Shown here: in pieces, positions 8,662 to 17,050 of the stretch
Numbering within the stretch: the first letter of the stretch is position 1
Layout: the number at the start of each line of letters is the position of its first letter
Source of the DNA: Cyclobacterium roseum
GTDB taxonomy: Bacteria > Bacteroidota > Bacteroidia > Cytophagales > Cyclobacteriaceae
Reading direction: 5' to 3'
DNA: 64,000 nt
NCBI RefSeq assembly: GCF_010119225.1
Contig: NZ_WNKF01000021.1
Coordinates: 24,301 to 88,300, forward strand
The notes under the pieces: model-generated
Database searches by the model: none
What the model was told of the DNA's origin: nothing
The model's input: the letters and a program-made list of their open reading frames with translations, nothing else
Position numbers and translations under genes: made by a program

Positions 8662-9930
8662 ATGGAAAATGAAAGAAGAGAGTTTATCAAAAAGGCTGGC
8701 CTGGTTGGGGTGGGGCTGACAGGAGGGATCCCCTTCCCCGCTGCCATCGCAAACGCTCCGGCCCATACCAAAACCGAAATGAACCGTACCGAACAGAGTA
8801 TTATAGGACCTTACGGCCCTTGGTTGGATCGTGTCATGAATAGGGAATTACCATCCCTCTCATTTCGTAATGATTCGTTTACCGATCTGAACGAATGGAA
8901 ATCCCTTGCTCTAAGCCGTACCAGAGAAAGGCTGGGCATACCGGCGTTGGGGGAGCTACCCCGCATGAAGGTCCATGATTCTCAGGTGTACGATGGGTTG
9001 CAGATAGAGGAGGTTTCCTGGCAGTTATCCTATGGACACCCTACGAAAGCACTTATTTTGAAACCGGAGGGCGCTACCGGTAAATTACCAGCGATCCTTG
9101 CTTTTCATGACCATGGAGGGAACAAGTATTTTGGCCTTAGGAAAATTACGAAAACCGGAAAAGGGCAGCACGAACTGATGAGGAGTCATCAGGATCATTA
9201 TTACGAAGGAAAAGCCTGGGCCAATGAGATGGCTAAAAGGGGCTATGTGGTCATGATACCAGATGCCTTTACCTTTGCCAGCAGAAGGGTAATGATGGAA
9301 GACGTTCCCGAAGATCAACGTTCCGGACTGTCCGACAAGGATCCGGAAAATCCTGAATCCATCGAAGCTTATAACCAATGGGCCGGTCAGCACGAGCATG
9401 TAATGGCCAAATCGCTTTTTTGTGGCGGCACTACCTGGCCGGGGGTGTTTTTTGCGGAAGATCAGATAGCCCTGGATCTGCTTTTGTCCCGTCCGGATGT
9501 GGACGAAGAGAACGTAGGCTGTGGCGGATTATCCGGGGGCGGTCTACGTACCGTAATGATGGCCGGTTTGGATCACCGAATCAAATGTGCCGTTTGTGTG
9601 GGATTTATGAGTACCTGGACTGACTTTATGCTAAATAAAGCCTATACCCATACCTGGATGACTTATATTCCCCGCTTGCCGGAGGAATTGGATTTTCCAG
9701 AAATCCTGGGGCTGCGGGCTCCACTACCAACCTTGGTGTTAAATGACGAGCAGGATCAATTGTACACCTTACCCGAAATGAAAAAGGCCGATCTGATTTT
9801 GCAGGAGGTCTTTGAAAAGGCAGGAGCAGCGGATCGTTACAAGGCCTCCTATTATCCGGGCCCACATAAATTTGATCAGGCCATGCAGCAGGAAGCCTTT
9901 TCCTGGTGGGACAAATGGCTGAAAACATAA
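8662..9930 (+). CDS. Tat-type secreted alpha/beta hydrolase (esterase-like)
   Basis: Predicted periplasmic esterase, perhaps removing acetyl or other acyl groups from plant polysaccharide fragments. The N-terminus MENERREFIKKAGLVGVGLTGG looks like a twin-arginine signal (RREFIKK). The core starts near residue 110, with AILAFHDHGG as the oxyanion region. The nucleophile elbow is GGLSGGG with Ser291. PGPHKFD near the C-terminus (about residue 405) supplies the likely catalytic His, and NDEQD (about 362-366) an acidic residue. The protein is 422 residues long. It starts 20 bases after the upstream gene and ends 10 bases before the next hydrolase. The acyl substrate cannot be read from sequence; acetylxylan esterase-like and dienelactone hydrolase-like families look similar. 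Confidence 0.8.
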   Translation: MENERREFIKKAGLVGVGLTGGIPFPAAIANAPAHTKTEMNRTEQSIIGPYGPWLDRVMNRELPSLSFRNDSFTDLNEWKSLALSRTRERLGIPALGELPRMKVHDSQVYDGLQIEEVSWQLSYGHPTKALILKPEGATGKLPAILAFHDHGGNKYFGLRKITKTGKGQHELMRSHQDHYYEGKAWANEMAKRGYVVMIPDAFTFASRRVMMEDVPEDQRSGLSDKDPENPESIEAYNQWAGQHEHVMAKSLFCGGTTWPGVFFAEDQIALDLLLSRPDVDEENVGCGGLSGGGLRTVMMAGLDHRIKCAVCVGFMSTWTDFMLNKAYTHTWMTYIPRLPEELDFPEILGLRAPLPTLVLNDEQDQLYTLPEMKKADLILQEVFEKAGAADRYKASYYPGPHKFDQAMQQEAFSWWDKWLKT

Positions 9931-9940
9931 AAATAATTTC

Positions 9941-11143
9941 ATGAAAAATAATCCTATTACCCAAATGGCGAGTGCCCTGCTGGTTCCCTTTTGTTGGCTA
10001 CTGCTATCCATCACTGCCGCCGAGGCCCAAAAAGAGCCAGATGAGATGCTTTGTGTGGGGGCGCACTGGACCGAAGAGGAAGGAGCCGCATTCCTTCAAA
10101 TGATGCGGGAAGAATACAAAAGTGAAAGGGCCTGGGATAAACGGGCCAAAGCCATTCGAAAACAGATTCTGAAGGGAACGGAGCTACAGCGGATGCCTGA
10201 AAAAACGGCCCTGAATCCTATTCTGGGAGAGGTGCGCGTACATGAGGGTTATCAAGTTCAAAATGTAGCCTTTGAGAGCCTGCCAGGGGTATATGTGACG
10301 GGAAGCATTTACATGCCCCTCGAAAATTCCGGAAAACTGCCGGGCATCTTGAGTCCGCATGGACATTGGGATCAGGAAGGGGATGTCGGACGCTACCGGG
10401 CCGATGCCCAAAAACGATTCGCTTCCATGGCACGAATGGGAGCCATGGTCTTTGCGTACGATGCCGTGGGCTACGGGCAGCAAAAGGAGCTGGGTTGGGA
10501 GCACCGTGCCGATGGAGAAGTGCTCAAGCTGCAGCTGTGGAACAGCATTCGAGGGGTTGATTTTATCCTTTCCCTGGGCGCGGATCCGGAAAGGCTGGCC
10601 GTTACCGGAGCTTCCGGTGGGGCCACCCAATCGTTTTTGCTGGCAGCAGTGGACGATCGAATTGACGTGGCTGCACCGGTGGTAATGGTCTCGGCTCATT
10701 TTTTTGGTGGATGTGTGTGTGAAAGTGGCATGCCCATTCATAAATCCAAAAATTTTCAAACCAATAACGTGGAAATCGCAGCGATGATCGCCCCCAAACC
10801 TTTGTTATTGGTATCTGTTGGAGGGGATTGGACCAAAAATACTCCAGTGGTAGAATATCCCCACATACAATATATTTACAATCTGAAGGGAAAGCCGGAA
10901 AGGGTACAAAATGTACATATACCAGAAGATAACCACGGATACGATGCCAAAAAGCGACAAGCGGTCTATCCCTTTCTGGCCAAACATTTGGGACTGGATC
11001 TTTCAAAAGCCTTGCATGCCGATGGGAGTTTAAATGAAGCGGATGTAGTGTTGGAAACGCAAGAGACCCTGTATCCCTTTAATGACAACAACCCCTTTCC
11101 TGAAAGTGGGATTACCTCTATTTTTAATGTAAAATGGGACTAG
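9941..11143 (+). CDS. Secreted alpha/beta hydrolase (acetylxylan esterase-like)
   Basis: Second hydrolase of the operon, 400 residues, with a Sec signal peptide (hydrophobic run to AAEAQ, cleavage near residue 28). The N-terminal helical part contains the GAHWTEEEGAAF segment. The oxyanion region is ILSPHGHWD (about 128-136), the nucleophile elbow GASGGA has Ser225, and DNHGYD near residue 328 holds the likely catalytic His. These are features of acetylxylan-esterase or glucuronoyl-esterase-like hydrolases in Bacteroidota polysaccharide loci. Its relation to the neighbouring 8662 gene is distant, with different signal type and spacing, so the two probably act on different esters. Its 3' end overlaps the next ORF by 10 bases if that gene starts at 11134. 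Confidence 0.8.
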   Translation: MKNNPITQMASALLVPFCWLLLSITAAEAQKEPDEMLCVGAHWTEEEGAAFLQMMREEYKSERAWDKRAKAIRKQILKGTELQRMPEKTALNPILGEVRVHEGYQVQNVAFESLPGVYVTGSIYMPLENSGKLPGILSPHGHWDQEGDVGRYRADAQKRFASMARMGAMVFAYDAVGYGQQKELGWEHRADGEVLKLQLWNSIRGVDFILSLGADPERLAVTGASGGATQSFLLAAVDDRIDVAAPVVMVSAHFFGGCVCESGMPIHKSKNFQTNNVEIAAMIAPKPLLLVSVGGDWTKNTPVVEYPHIQYIYNLKGKPERVQNVHIPEDNHGYDAKKRQAVYPFLAKHLGLDLSKALHADGSLNEADVVLETQETLYPFNDNNPFPESGITSIFNVKWD

Positions 11144-12018
11144 AAATGAACAAACAGCAAACCTACAGAAGGGATTTTCTAAAAAAGACCCTGGTATCGG
11201 GATTGGCGCTGAGTACCTTGGGAGCCTGGTCCGCCAACGCTTCTTCCATGAAATTTGGACTGGTGACGTATTTATGGGGGAAAGACTGGTCCTTACCTGA
11301 ACTGATTGCCAACTGTGAAAAAACGGGGTATCAGGGAGTCGAATTGCGTACCGAGCATGCCCATGGCGTGGAGGCACACCTAAATAAAACGGAAAGAAGG
11401 GAAGTCCGGAAACGGTTTGCGGATAGTCCGGTGACTTGTATCGGGTATGGCAGTAACTTTGAATACCACAGTCCGGAGCCCGCTGTCCTGATCGAAAACA
11501 TTCAGCAAACCAAAGCCTACATTCAACTCTGCAGGGACATTGGTGCTACGGGGATCAAGGTAAAGCCCAATACCTTGCCGGAGGGAATTTCCCGGGAAAA
11601 AACCATCGCTCAAATTGCTAAATCGCTGAGTGAAGTAGGGGAGTATGGGGCTGATCACGGACAACTGATCCGGGTGGAAGTTCACGGGCGAACTACCCAG
11701 CAATTACCAGTGATGAAGGAAATATTTGATCAGGTAACATCCTCAAATGTGAAAATTTGTTGGAATAGCAACGATACGGATCTGATGGATCCTGGATTGG
11801 AAGCGAATTTTGCCATGGTAAAGAAGTGGTTGGGAGATACTACTCATGTGCGGGCTTTCAATGAGAATTCCTATCCTTATCAGAAGCTTTTCCGCCTATT
11901 GGATAGCGCCGCCTATCAGGGATGGGTATTGTTGGAAGCACATAGCGATCCCGCAGATAAAATCGCTTCCATGCAAGAGCAAAAAGAGCTTTTCGAAGTG
12001 TTCATGAAAAATATCTGA
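11134..12018 (+). CDS. Tat-type secreted sugar isomerase/epimerase (TIM barrel)
   Basis: Xylose-isomerase-like TIM-barrel protein (294 residues), usually a sugar or sugar-phosphate isomerase/epimerase. A Tat-like signal (YRRDFLKKTLVSGLALSTLG) indicates export, so the substrate is a free sugar rather than a phosphate. Barrel motifs include MKFGLVTYLWG, GYQGVELRTEHAHG (about 69-82), IRVEVHGR (about 179-186) and VLLEAH near the C-terminus, supplying the usual metal-binding Glu and His residues. The ATG at 11134 overlaps the upstream stop. A second ATG at 11146, just past that stop, is an equally good start and brings the RR motif closer to the N-terminus. It is cotranscribed with the Gfo/Idh gene 29 bases downstream, a pairing common in Bacteroidota sugar-oxidation clusters. 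Confidence 0.8.
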   Translation: MGLEMNKQQTYRRDFLKKTLVSGLALSTLGAWSANASSMKFGLVTYLWGKDWSLPELIANCEKTGYQGVELRTEHAHGVEAHLNKTERREVRKRFADSPVTCIGYGSNFEYHSPEPAVLIENIQQTKAYIQLCRDIGATGIKVKPNTLPEGISREKTIAQIAKSLSEVGEYGADHGQLIRVEVHGRTTQQLPVMKEIFDQVTSSNVKICWNSNDTDLMDPGLEANFAMVKKWLGDTTHVRAFNENSYPYQKLFRLLDSAAYQGWVLLEAHSDPADKIASMQEQKELFEVFMKNI

Positions 12019-12047
12019 TTTTTAAAAAAAGAAACCTAAAACTAAGT

Positions 12048-13421
12048 ATGTCAGAAAGAAGAGAATTTATTAAAAAAAGCCTGCTGGGTAGTGCGGGTAT
12101 TGCCATAGCGGGAATGAGTATGAGTGCGAAGTCCTACGCTAGCATTATGGGAGCCAATGATCGGATGCATCTGGCTGTTATCGGAATCCGGGGACAGGGA
12201 ACCAATCATATCAACCAATTTTGTAAACTGAAAGAAAGCCGGAACGTAGTAATTAAAACCTTATGTGATGCGGATGAGAATACCTGGGCCGAAAAAGTAA
12301 AACTGGTAAAGGATAGCGTTGGAGATACCCCGGGTACCGAATACGATATGAGAAAGGTTCTGGAGGACCCGGAGGTAGATGCGGTTTCCTTTGCGACCCC
12401 AAATCACTGGCATGCACTGGGTACGATATGGGCCTGCCAGGCAGGTAAAAATGTCTACGTGGAAAAGCCGGCCAGCCATAATGTATATGAAGGGAGAAAG
12501 ATGATCGAAGCAGCGCGAAAATACAACCGGATTGTACAGGTAGGATTTCAGAATCGTTCCATCCAGAACGTAATGGAAGCCATGAAATTTTTACATGATG
12601 GCAATATTGGAGAGGTGTATATGGCCCGCGGCTTGTGCTATAAGCCACGAAATTCCTTTGGTATTTCAAGGGACAGTGCCCCACCGGAAGGCCTTCACTA
12701 TGATTTATGGCTGGGCCCGGCTCCTTACAGAGCCTATAATGAGAAAAAAGGCCACTACAACTGGCACTGGCATTGGGATACCGGCAACGGTGATACCGGC
12801 AATCAAGGGCCTCATCAATTTGACATCGCCAGATGGGGTTTGAATAAAAATGAGCACCCTGTATCCGTGTATTCTGCAGGTGGAATTTACGGGATTTCTC
12901 CTCAAGAGTGCTCGCAGGAAACACCGAATACGCAGACCTCCCTTTTCACCTACGATGATGGAAAAATGCTGGAATTCGAAACCCGGGGCAGGTACACCCA
13001 TGGGGAATCCAGCCTTGGAATTAAAATAGGAAACATGTTTTACGGGACGGATGGCTACCTCGAACTGAATGGTAGTACCTGGAAGGCCTTTCGAAAGGAT
13101 GAAAAAGAGCCTTTTGCCAGCTCCCAGAAAGCGCAGGCTGAAACCTCGGGAGGATCCAATGTGTTGGCTGCTCCTGGAGGATCCGAACATTATGCTAACT
13201 TTCTGGATGCCGTCAGAGATGGTAAAAAGGAAAGCTTGCATTGTGATATCCGGGAGGGATACTATTCTTCCGCCTTGCCCTTGATTGCAAATATCTCCTA
13301 TCGCCTGAAAAGAGAATTGAAATTTATGGGAGAGTATGAGAAGTTTGCCAATGATACAGAGGCAGATACCATGCTGACCAGGCCCAGCCGGCCACCTTAT
13401 GTGGTTCCGGAACAGGTTTAA
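12048..13421 (+). CDS. Tat-secreted Gfo/Idh/MocA oxidoreductase
   Basis: NAD(P)-dependent sugar oxidoreductase or glycoside-modifying enzyme, exported through Tat (MSERREFIKKSLLGSAGIAIAG). The Rossmann fold begins LAVIGIRGQGTNH (about residues 43-55). The family lysine motif is VEKPASHN (about 139-146), and W/H-rich segments (HYNWHWHWDTGNGD) are typical of the exported subgroup. At 457 residues it is longer than cytosolic family members. Tat-exported Gfo/Idh proteins carry pre-bound cofactor, and some work as 3-keto-glycoside enzymes in Bacteroidota; whether this one does is inference. It is the last gene of the operon, followed by a strong terminator. Confidence 0.85.
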   Translation: MSERREFIKKSLLGSAGIAIAGMSMSAKSYASIMGANDRMHLAVIGIRGQGTNHINQFCKLKESRNVVIKTLCDADENTWAEKVKLVKDSVGDTPGTEYDMRKVLEDPEVDAVSFATPNHWHALGTIWACQAGKNVYVEKPASHNVYEGRKMIEAARKYNRIVQVGFQNRSIQNVMEAMKFLHDGNIGEVYMARGLCYKPRNSFGISRDSAPPEGLHYDLWLGPAPYRAYNEKKGHYNWHWHWDTGNGDTGNQGPHQFDIARWGLNKNEHPVSVYSAGGIYGISPQECSQETPNTQTSLFTYDDGKMLEFETRGRYTHGESSLGIKIGNMFYGTDGYLELNGSTWKAFRKDEKEPFASSQKAQAETSGGSNVLAAPGGSEHYANFLDAVRDGKKESLHCDIREGYYSSALPLIANISYRLKRELKFMGEYEKFANDTEADTMLTRPSRPPYVVPEQV

Positions 13422-13438
13422 TTTCGGGCAGGATAGAA

Positions 13439-13476
13439 ACAAAGGGGAAGACATGATGTCATTCCCTTTTGTTTTT
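13439..13476 (+). terminator. Rho-independent terminator of the 7229-13421 operon
   Basis: Stem ACAAAGGGGAA (13439-13449) pairs with TTCCCTTTTGT (13462-13472) with one G-U. An inner GACA/TGTC pair extends the stem, and a TTTT run follows. It starts 18 bases after the stop of the Gfo/Idh gene. Confidence 0.88.
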
Positions 13477-13572
13477 CGGCTTTAACGGTTCTGCCGGATT
13501 TTTCGAAATATACCGAAAAATGTCGCTTAGTATGATGAATCAAGTAGTTCCAATTCTGTAACCCATTATCTT

Positions 13573-15678
13573 ATGAATCGCATATTCTTCACCGTATTGA
13601 TTTTTTTCTTTCTTGGTTTTTCAAGTCAAGCTCAGGAAGATTTAAAGGTCATCCAATCGCATTGGGTCAGTTTTACGGATGGCCCCAATGCGCTTTACAA
13701 GCATCAGGCAGCGCAGGCCTTTCAGATGCTGGATGCCAGGGAGGAGGCGGTAGAGAAATTGCATACCCTTGGGGACTGGAAAGGTTGGCAGAAACAGGTA
13801 AAAAAAACATTGATGCAAGTAGTGGGACCCTTCCCGGAAAAGACCCCACTTCGGCCAGAAATCACCCGAACGATTCAAAAGCCAGGCTATCGGATGGAAC
13901 ACCTGGTCTTTCAGTCCCAGCCCGCGTTCTATGTTAGTGCCACTCTTTTTATCCCGGATGGATTAGAATCAAAAGCCCCGGCCATTATTTATTGTTCGGG
14001 ACATGCCCTGGAATCCTATAGAAGTGTTACCTACCAACATGTAATTTTGAACCTGGTAAAAAAGGGGTTTATCGTTTTGGCTTTTGATCCGGTAGGTCAG
14101 GGAGAACGACTCGAATACTATGATTCCGCTACGGGAAAGCCTACCATTGGCGGACCAACCAAACAGCATTCCTTTCCGGGTGCACAGGCTTTTATTGCCG
14201 GCTCCTCCCAGGCAAGATACATGATATGGGACGGTATCAGGGCGGTTGATTACCTGATTTCCCGCTCAGAAGTGGATCCGGATAGATTAGGCATCACCGG
14301 CAGGTCCGGCGGCGGGACCCAAGCGGCTTACATCGCTGCATTTGATGACCGTATTTACGCTTCCGCTCCGGAGAATTACCTGACTAATTTTAAGCGGCTC
14401 TGGTTAACTCACGGGCCACAGGATGCCGAACAAAATTTCTATCGGGGGATTGCTTCCGGGCTGGATCAACCCGACTTGCTGCTGGTGAGAGCACCTAAAC
14501 CCAATTTGCTTATCGCCACGAGCAGAGATATTTTCAATATTGAAGGGGCAAGAGAAACGGCAAAGCAGGTAAGCCGGATTTACCAGGCTTTCGATGCGCC
14601 GGGTAATTTTGCCTTGGTGGAAGACGACGCGGGCCACGCATCAACGCAGAAAAACAGGGAGGCCATGTATGCCTTTTTCCAAAATCATTTAAATCTACCT
14701 GGTGAGTCATCAGATGAAAAGATAGATACATTAAGCAACGAAGAACTCCAGGTCAGTCCAAAAGGACAATTACTGGAAACGTACCCGGGAAAGACCATAC
14801 AGCAACTTAACCTGGAATTCCTTTCGGATCCACCTACGGGAACCCTGGAGGAGCGGGTTGCGGATTCAAGGGAATTATCCGGATATCTGGAGCCGGTGGG
14901 TACATCGGAGCGTATGATGACTGGCAGGTACCAACGCGACGGATATACGGTAGAAAAGCACCTGATAAAAGGAGAGGGAGGATATTGGATTCCTTTTTTG
15001 CTACTGGTACCGGAGGAGATTACCACCGAGGCGGTTCTTTACCTGCATCCCGAGGGTAAAGCGGCTGATGCCTCAGTCGGGGGCGAGATGGAGGCTTTGG
15101 TAAAAGAAGGCGCCATGGTCATGGCACCTGACTTGTTGAATACGGGGGAAATGGGAAGCGGTGGATTTAATGGGGATTCTAATTTCAAAGGAAATTCCTA
15201 TAACCATTGGTTTGGCAGCATTCTGATCGGGCGGAGTCTGGTGGGCCTGCACGCCGGGGATGCCAATCGACTGGCAAAGGTGCTGCAGGAAGTATCCGGA
15301 AGTAAAACCATCAAAGGCCTGGCCAAGGGACGCATGTCAGCCGTTCTGCTGCATGCAGCAAATTACAATGAGGCCTATTCATCGATTGCATTAATCGACC
15401 CCATGGTATCCTACCGAGCGCTGGTGCAAGAACGAAACTACGACCCTTCCCTGATTCCTTTTGCCGTGGCCAACTCGGTATCCCATTATGATTTGCCTGA
15501 TTTGTTGGAAAACCTGGCGGACAAAAGACCCCTGGTATTGCAGAGCGGTGCCGCCGGGATGCCTTCCGAGGGTCAATCCCTGTTGCCGGAACGAGCAACC
15601 ATGGAAAAAATAAAGGTTATTCAAACGGGTGATATTGAAGAAAGAAGCGGTTATTTAAAGGAATGGCTGCAACCTTGA
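13573..15678 (+). CDS. Secreted two-domain alpha/beta hydrolase; second domain appears inactive
   Basis: Predicted periplasmic acetylxylan-esterase-like hydrolase of 701 residues, about twice the single-domain size. A Sec signal peptide ends near SSQAQ (residue 20). The first domain has an oxyanion segment IIYCSGHALE, the nucleophile elbow GRSGGG with Ser245, and His355 in DDAGHAS. The second half (about 455-700) repeats the fold pattern (AVLYLHPEG, MVMAPDLLNTGEMG) but at the elbow reads GLAKGRMS, with no Gly-x-Ser-x-Gly, so it is probably non-catalytic. It is separated from the upstream operon by a terminator and 151 bases, so it has its own promoter, though its theme is shared. Substrate unknown. 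Confidence 0.8.
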   Translation: MNRIFFTVLIFFFLGFSSQAQEDLKVIQSHWVSFTDGPNALYKHQAAQAFQMLDAREEAVEKLHTLGDWKGWQKQVKKTLMQVVGPFPEKTPLRPEITRTIQKPGYRMEHLVFQSQPAFYVSATLFIPDGLESKAPAIIYCSGHALESYRSVTYQHVILNLVKKGFIVLAFDPVGQGERLEYYDSATGKPTIGGPTKQHSFPGAQAFIAGSSQARYMIWDGIRAVDYLISRSEVDPDRLGITGRSGGGTQAAYIAAFDDRIYASAPENYLTNFKRLWLTHGPQDAEQNFYRGIASGLDQPDLLLVRAPKPNLLIATSRDIFNIEGARETAKQVSRIYQAFDAPGNFALVEDDAGHASTQKNREAMYAFFQNHLNLPGESSDEKIDTLSNEELQVSPKGQLLETYPGKTIQQLNLEFLSDPPTGTLEERVADSRELSGYLEPVGTSERMMTGRYQRDGYTVEKHLIKGEGGYWIPFLLLVPEEITTEAVLYLHPEGKAADASVGGEMEALVKEGAMVMAPDLLNTGEMGSGGFNGDSNFKGNSYNHWFGSILIGRSLVGLHAGDANRLAKVLQEVSGSKTIKGLAKGRMSAVLLHAANYNEAYSSIALIDPMVSYRALVQERNYDPSLIPFAVANSVSHYDLPDLLENLADKRPLVLQSGAAGMPSEGQSLLPERATMEKIKVIQTGDIEERSGYLKEWLQP

Positions 15679-15735
15679 TTTGTATAAGAACAATATCAAT
15701 TTGATCCATGTATCGGGGTGGTTGGCCCTAAAACA

Positions 15736-15772
15736 GTAAAAGCTACCCCGTATTCTAAGGGGTAGCTTTTAC
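15736..15772. terminator. Bidirectional terminator between esterase and fructose-bisphosphate aldolase
   Basis: Perfect 14-bp stem GTAAAAGCTACCCC (15736-15749) / GGGGTAGCTTTTAC (15759-15772) with a 9-base loop, lying between convergent genes ending at 15678 and 15793. Confidence 0.88.
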
Positions 15773-15792
15773 TTGGTTATCGCTTGTCCGTT

Positions 15793-16854
15793 TTAATTAC
15801 GGTTAATGGCGTTCAGCATGTCGAAGGCCAATTCCAGTCGTTTTCCGAAATTTTCCTCTCCTTTACGTAGCCAAACCCGTGGATCGTAGGATTTTTTATT
15901 AGGGTTATCCGCGCCCTCGGGATTTCCCAGTTGCGTCTGAAGGTATCCTTCTTTTTCGTGGTAATATTTCAATACCCCTTCCCAGAAGGCCCATTGCAAA
16001 TCTGTATCGATATTCATCTTGATGGAGCCGTATCCATTTGCTTCCCGGATCTCTTCCACTGTGGAACCTGACCCGCCGTGAAATACGAAGTTTACAGGCT
16101 TACCGGTAGTTCCGAATTTTTTATTGATAAAATCCTGCGAGTTTTTTAGGATATCTGGCCGAAGTGAAACGTTGCCGGGCTTGTAGACCCCGTGCACATT
16201 TCCGAAGGCAGCAGCGATGGTAAACATGTCACCCACCTTGTTTAGCTCTTCGTAAGCATAGGCGACTTCCTCGGGCTGTGTGTAAAGTTTGGAGCTGTCT
16301 ACATCGGTATTGTCTACGCCATCTTCTTCTCCACCAGTTACCCCCAGCTCTATTTCTATTGCCATTTGAAGTTTTGCAAACTCTTTGAAGTAGTCTACCG
16401 AAATGGAAATATTTTCTTCCAACGACTCTTCTGACAGGTCCAGCATGTGCGAACTAAACAAAGGCTTTTTAAAGGCTTCATAATAAGCTTTTCCTTCGGC
16501 CAGTAAGCCGTCAATCCAGGGAAGCAATTTCTTAGCCGCATGATCCGTATGCAAAATTACGGGCACTCCGTAAACTTGCGCCATTTTTTGTACGTGCATG
16601 GCTCCGGAAACACCACCAGCGATAGAAGCCTGTTGTTTGTCATTGGGCAAGCCTTTTCCAGCAAAAAATTGAGCACCCCCATTCGAAAACTGGATCATCA
16701 CAGGAGAATTGACTTTTTTTGCCGTTTCCAGCACAGCATTTACGGTATTACTGTTGATACAGTTTACAGCTGGCATTGCAAATTCACTTTCTTTGGCATA
16801 GGCCAACAGGTCTTTCAGCTCTTCGCCGTATTTTACTCCAGGTTTGAATTTCAT
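15793..16854 (-). CDS. fbaA: Class II fructose-bisphosphate aldolase
   Basis: Zinc-dependent aldolase of glycolysis/gluconeogenesis, cleaving fructose 1,6-bisphosphate to glyceraldehyde 3-phosphate and dihydroxyacetone phosphate. The 353-residue length and motifs fit the FbaA type: PVMIQFSNGGAQF, VILHTDHAAKK with the catalytic Asp and zinc His (about 100-110), the EIELGVTGGEEDGVDN block (about 168-183) with the zinc Glu, GNVHGVYKPGNV with a zinc His, and NFVFHGGSGS (about 264-273). ATG start; monocistronic as far as seen. It also processes the triose and hexose phosphates that xylose and uronate catabolism yields. Confidence 0.97.
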   Translation of the reverse strand: MKFKPGVKYGEELKDLLAYAKESEFAMPAVNCINSNTVNAVLETAKKVNSPVMIQFSNGGAQFFAGKGLPNDKQQASIAGGVSGAMHVQKMAQVYGVPVILHTDHAAKKLLPWIDGLLAEGKAYYEAFKKPLFSSHMLDLSEESLEENISISVDYFKEFAKLQMAIEIELGVTGGEEDGVDNTDVDSSKLYTQPEEVAYAYEELNKVGDMFTIAAAFGNVHGVYKPGNVSLRPDILKNSQDFINKKFGTTGKPVNFVFHGGSGSTVEEIREANGYGSIKMNIDTDLQWAFWEGVLKYYHEKEGYLQTQLGNPEGADNPNKKSYDPRVWLRKGEENFGKRLELAFDMLNAINRN

Positions 16855-16918
16855 AAGGAATGGTTTTTGATGAATGATAGTAGGATTCTATTTCAGGAAG
16901 AAATAAAGAATCAGAGTG

Positions 16919-16926
16919 CAAAGATA
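16919..16926 (-). promoter_or_regulatory. Putative -7 promoter element for fbaA
   Basis: Minus-strand TATCTTTG fits TAnnTTTG and lies 65 bases before the fbaA ATG. No TTTG box at the right distance was found. Confidence 0.4.
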
Positions 16927-17038
16927 GGAATACCGTTGAACAATTGCCTTATGATTTGCATGAAAATAACCGATTTGCCAAAGAATGCTAGTGGAAACAC
17001 GGTTTTAATCTTTATTAGAAACTATAAAATTTCCTTTT

Positions 17039-17046
17039 TATCTTTG
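17039..17046 (+). promoter_or_regulatory. -7 element implying a near-leaderless transcript
   Basis: TATCTTTG (TAnnTTTG) ends 5 bases before the ATG at 17051, so transcription would begin about at the start codon. A TTAG at 17015-17018 sits at the -33 distance (20-base spacer), one base off TTTG. Confidence 0.45.
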
Positions 17047-17050
17047 ATTT

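Noticed and set aside
7229..15678. Biosynthetic gene cluster or defence island
   Set aside because: The genes are exported esterases and oxidoreductases typical of carbohydrate use; no synthase, effector or nuclease domains are seen.
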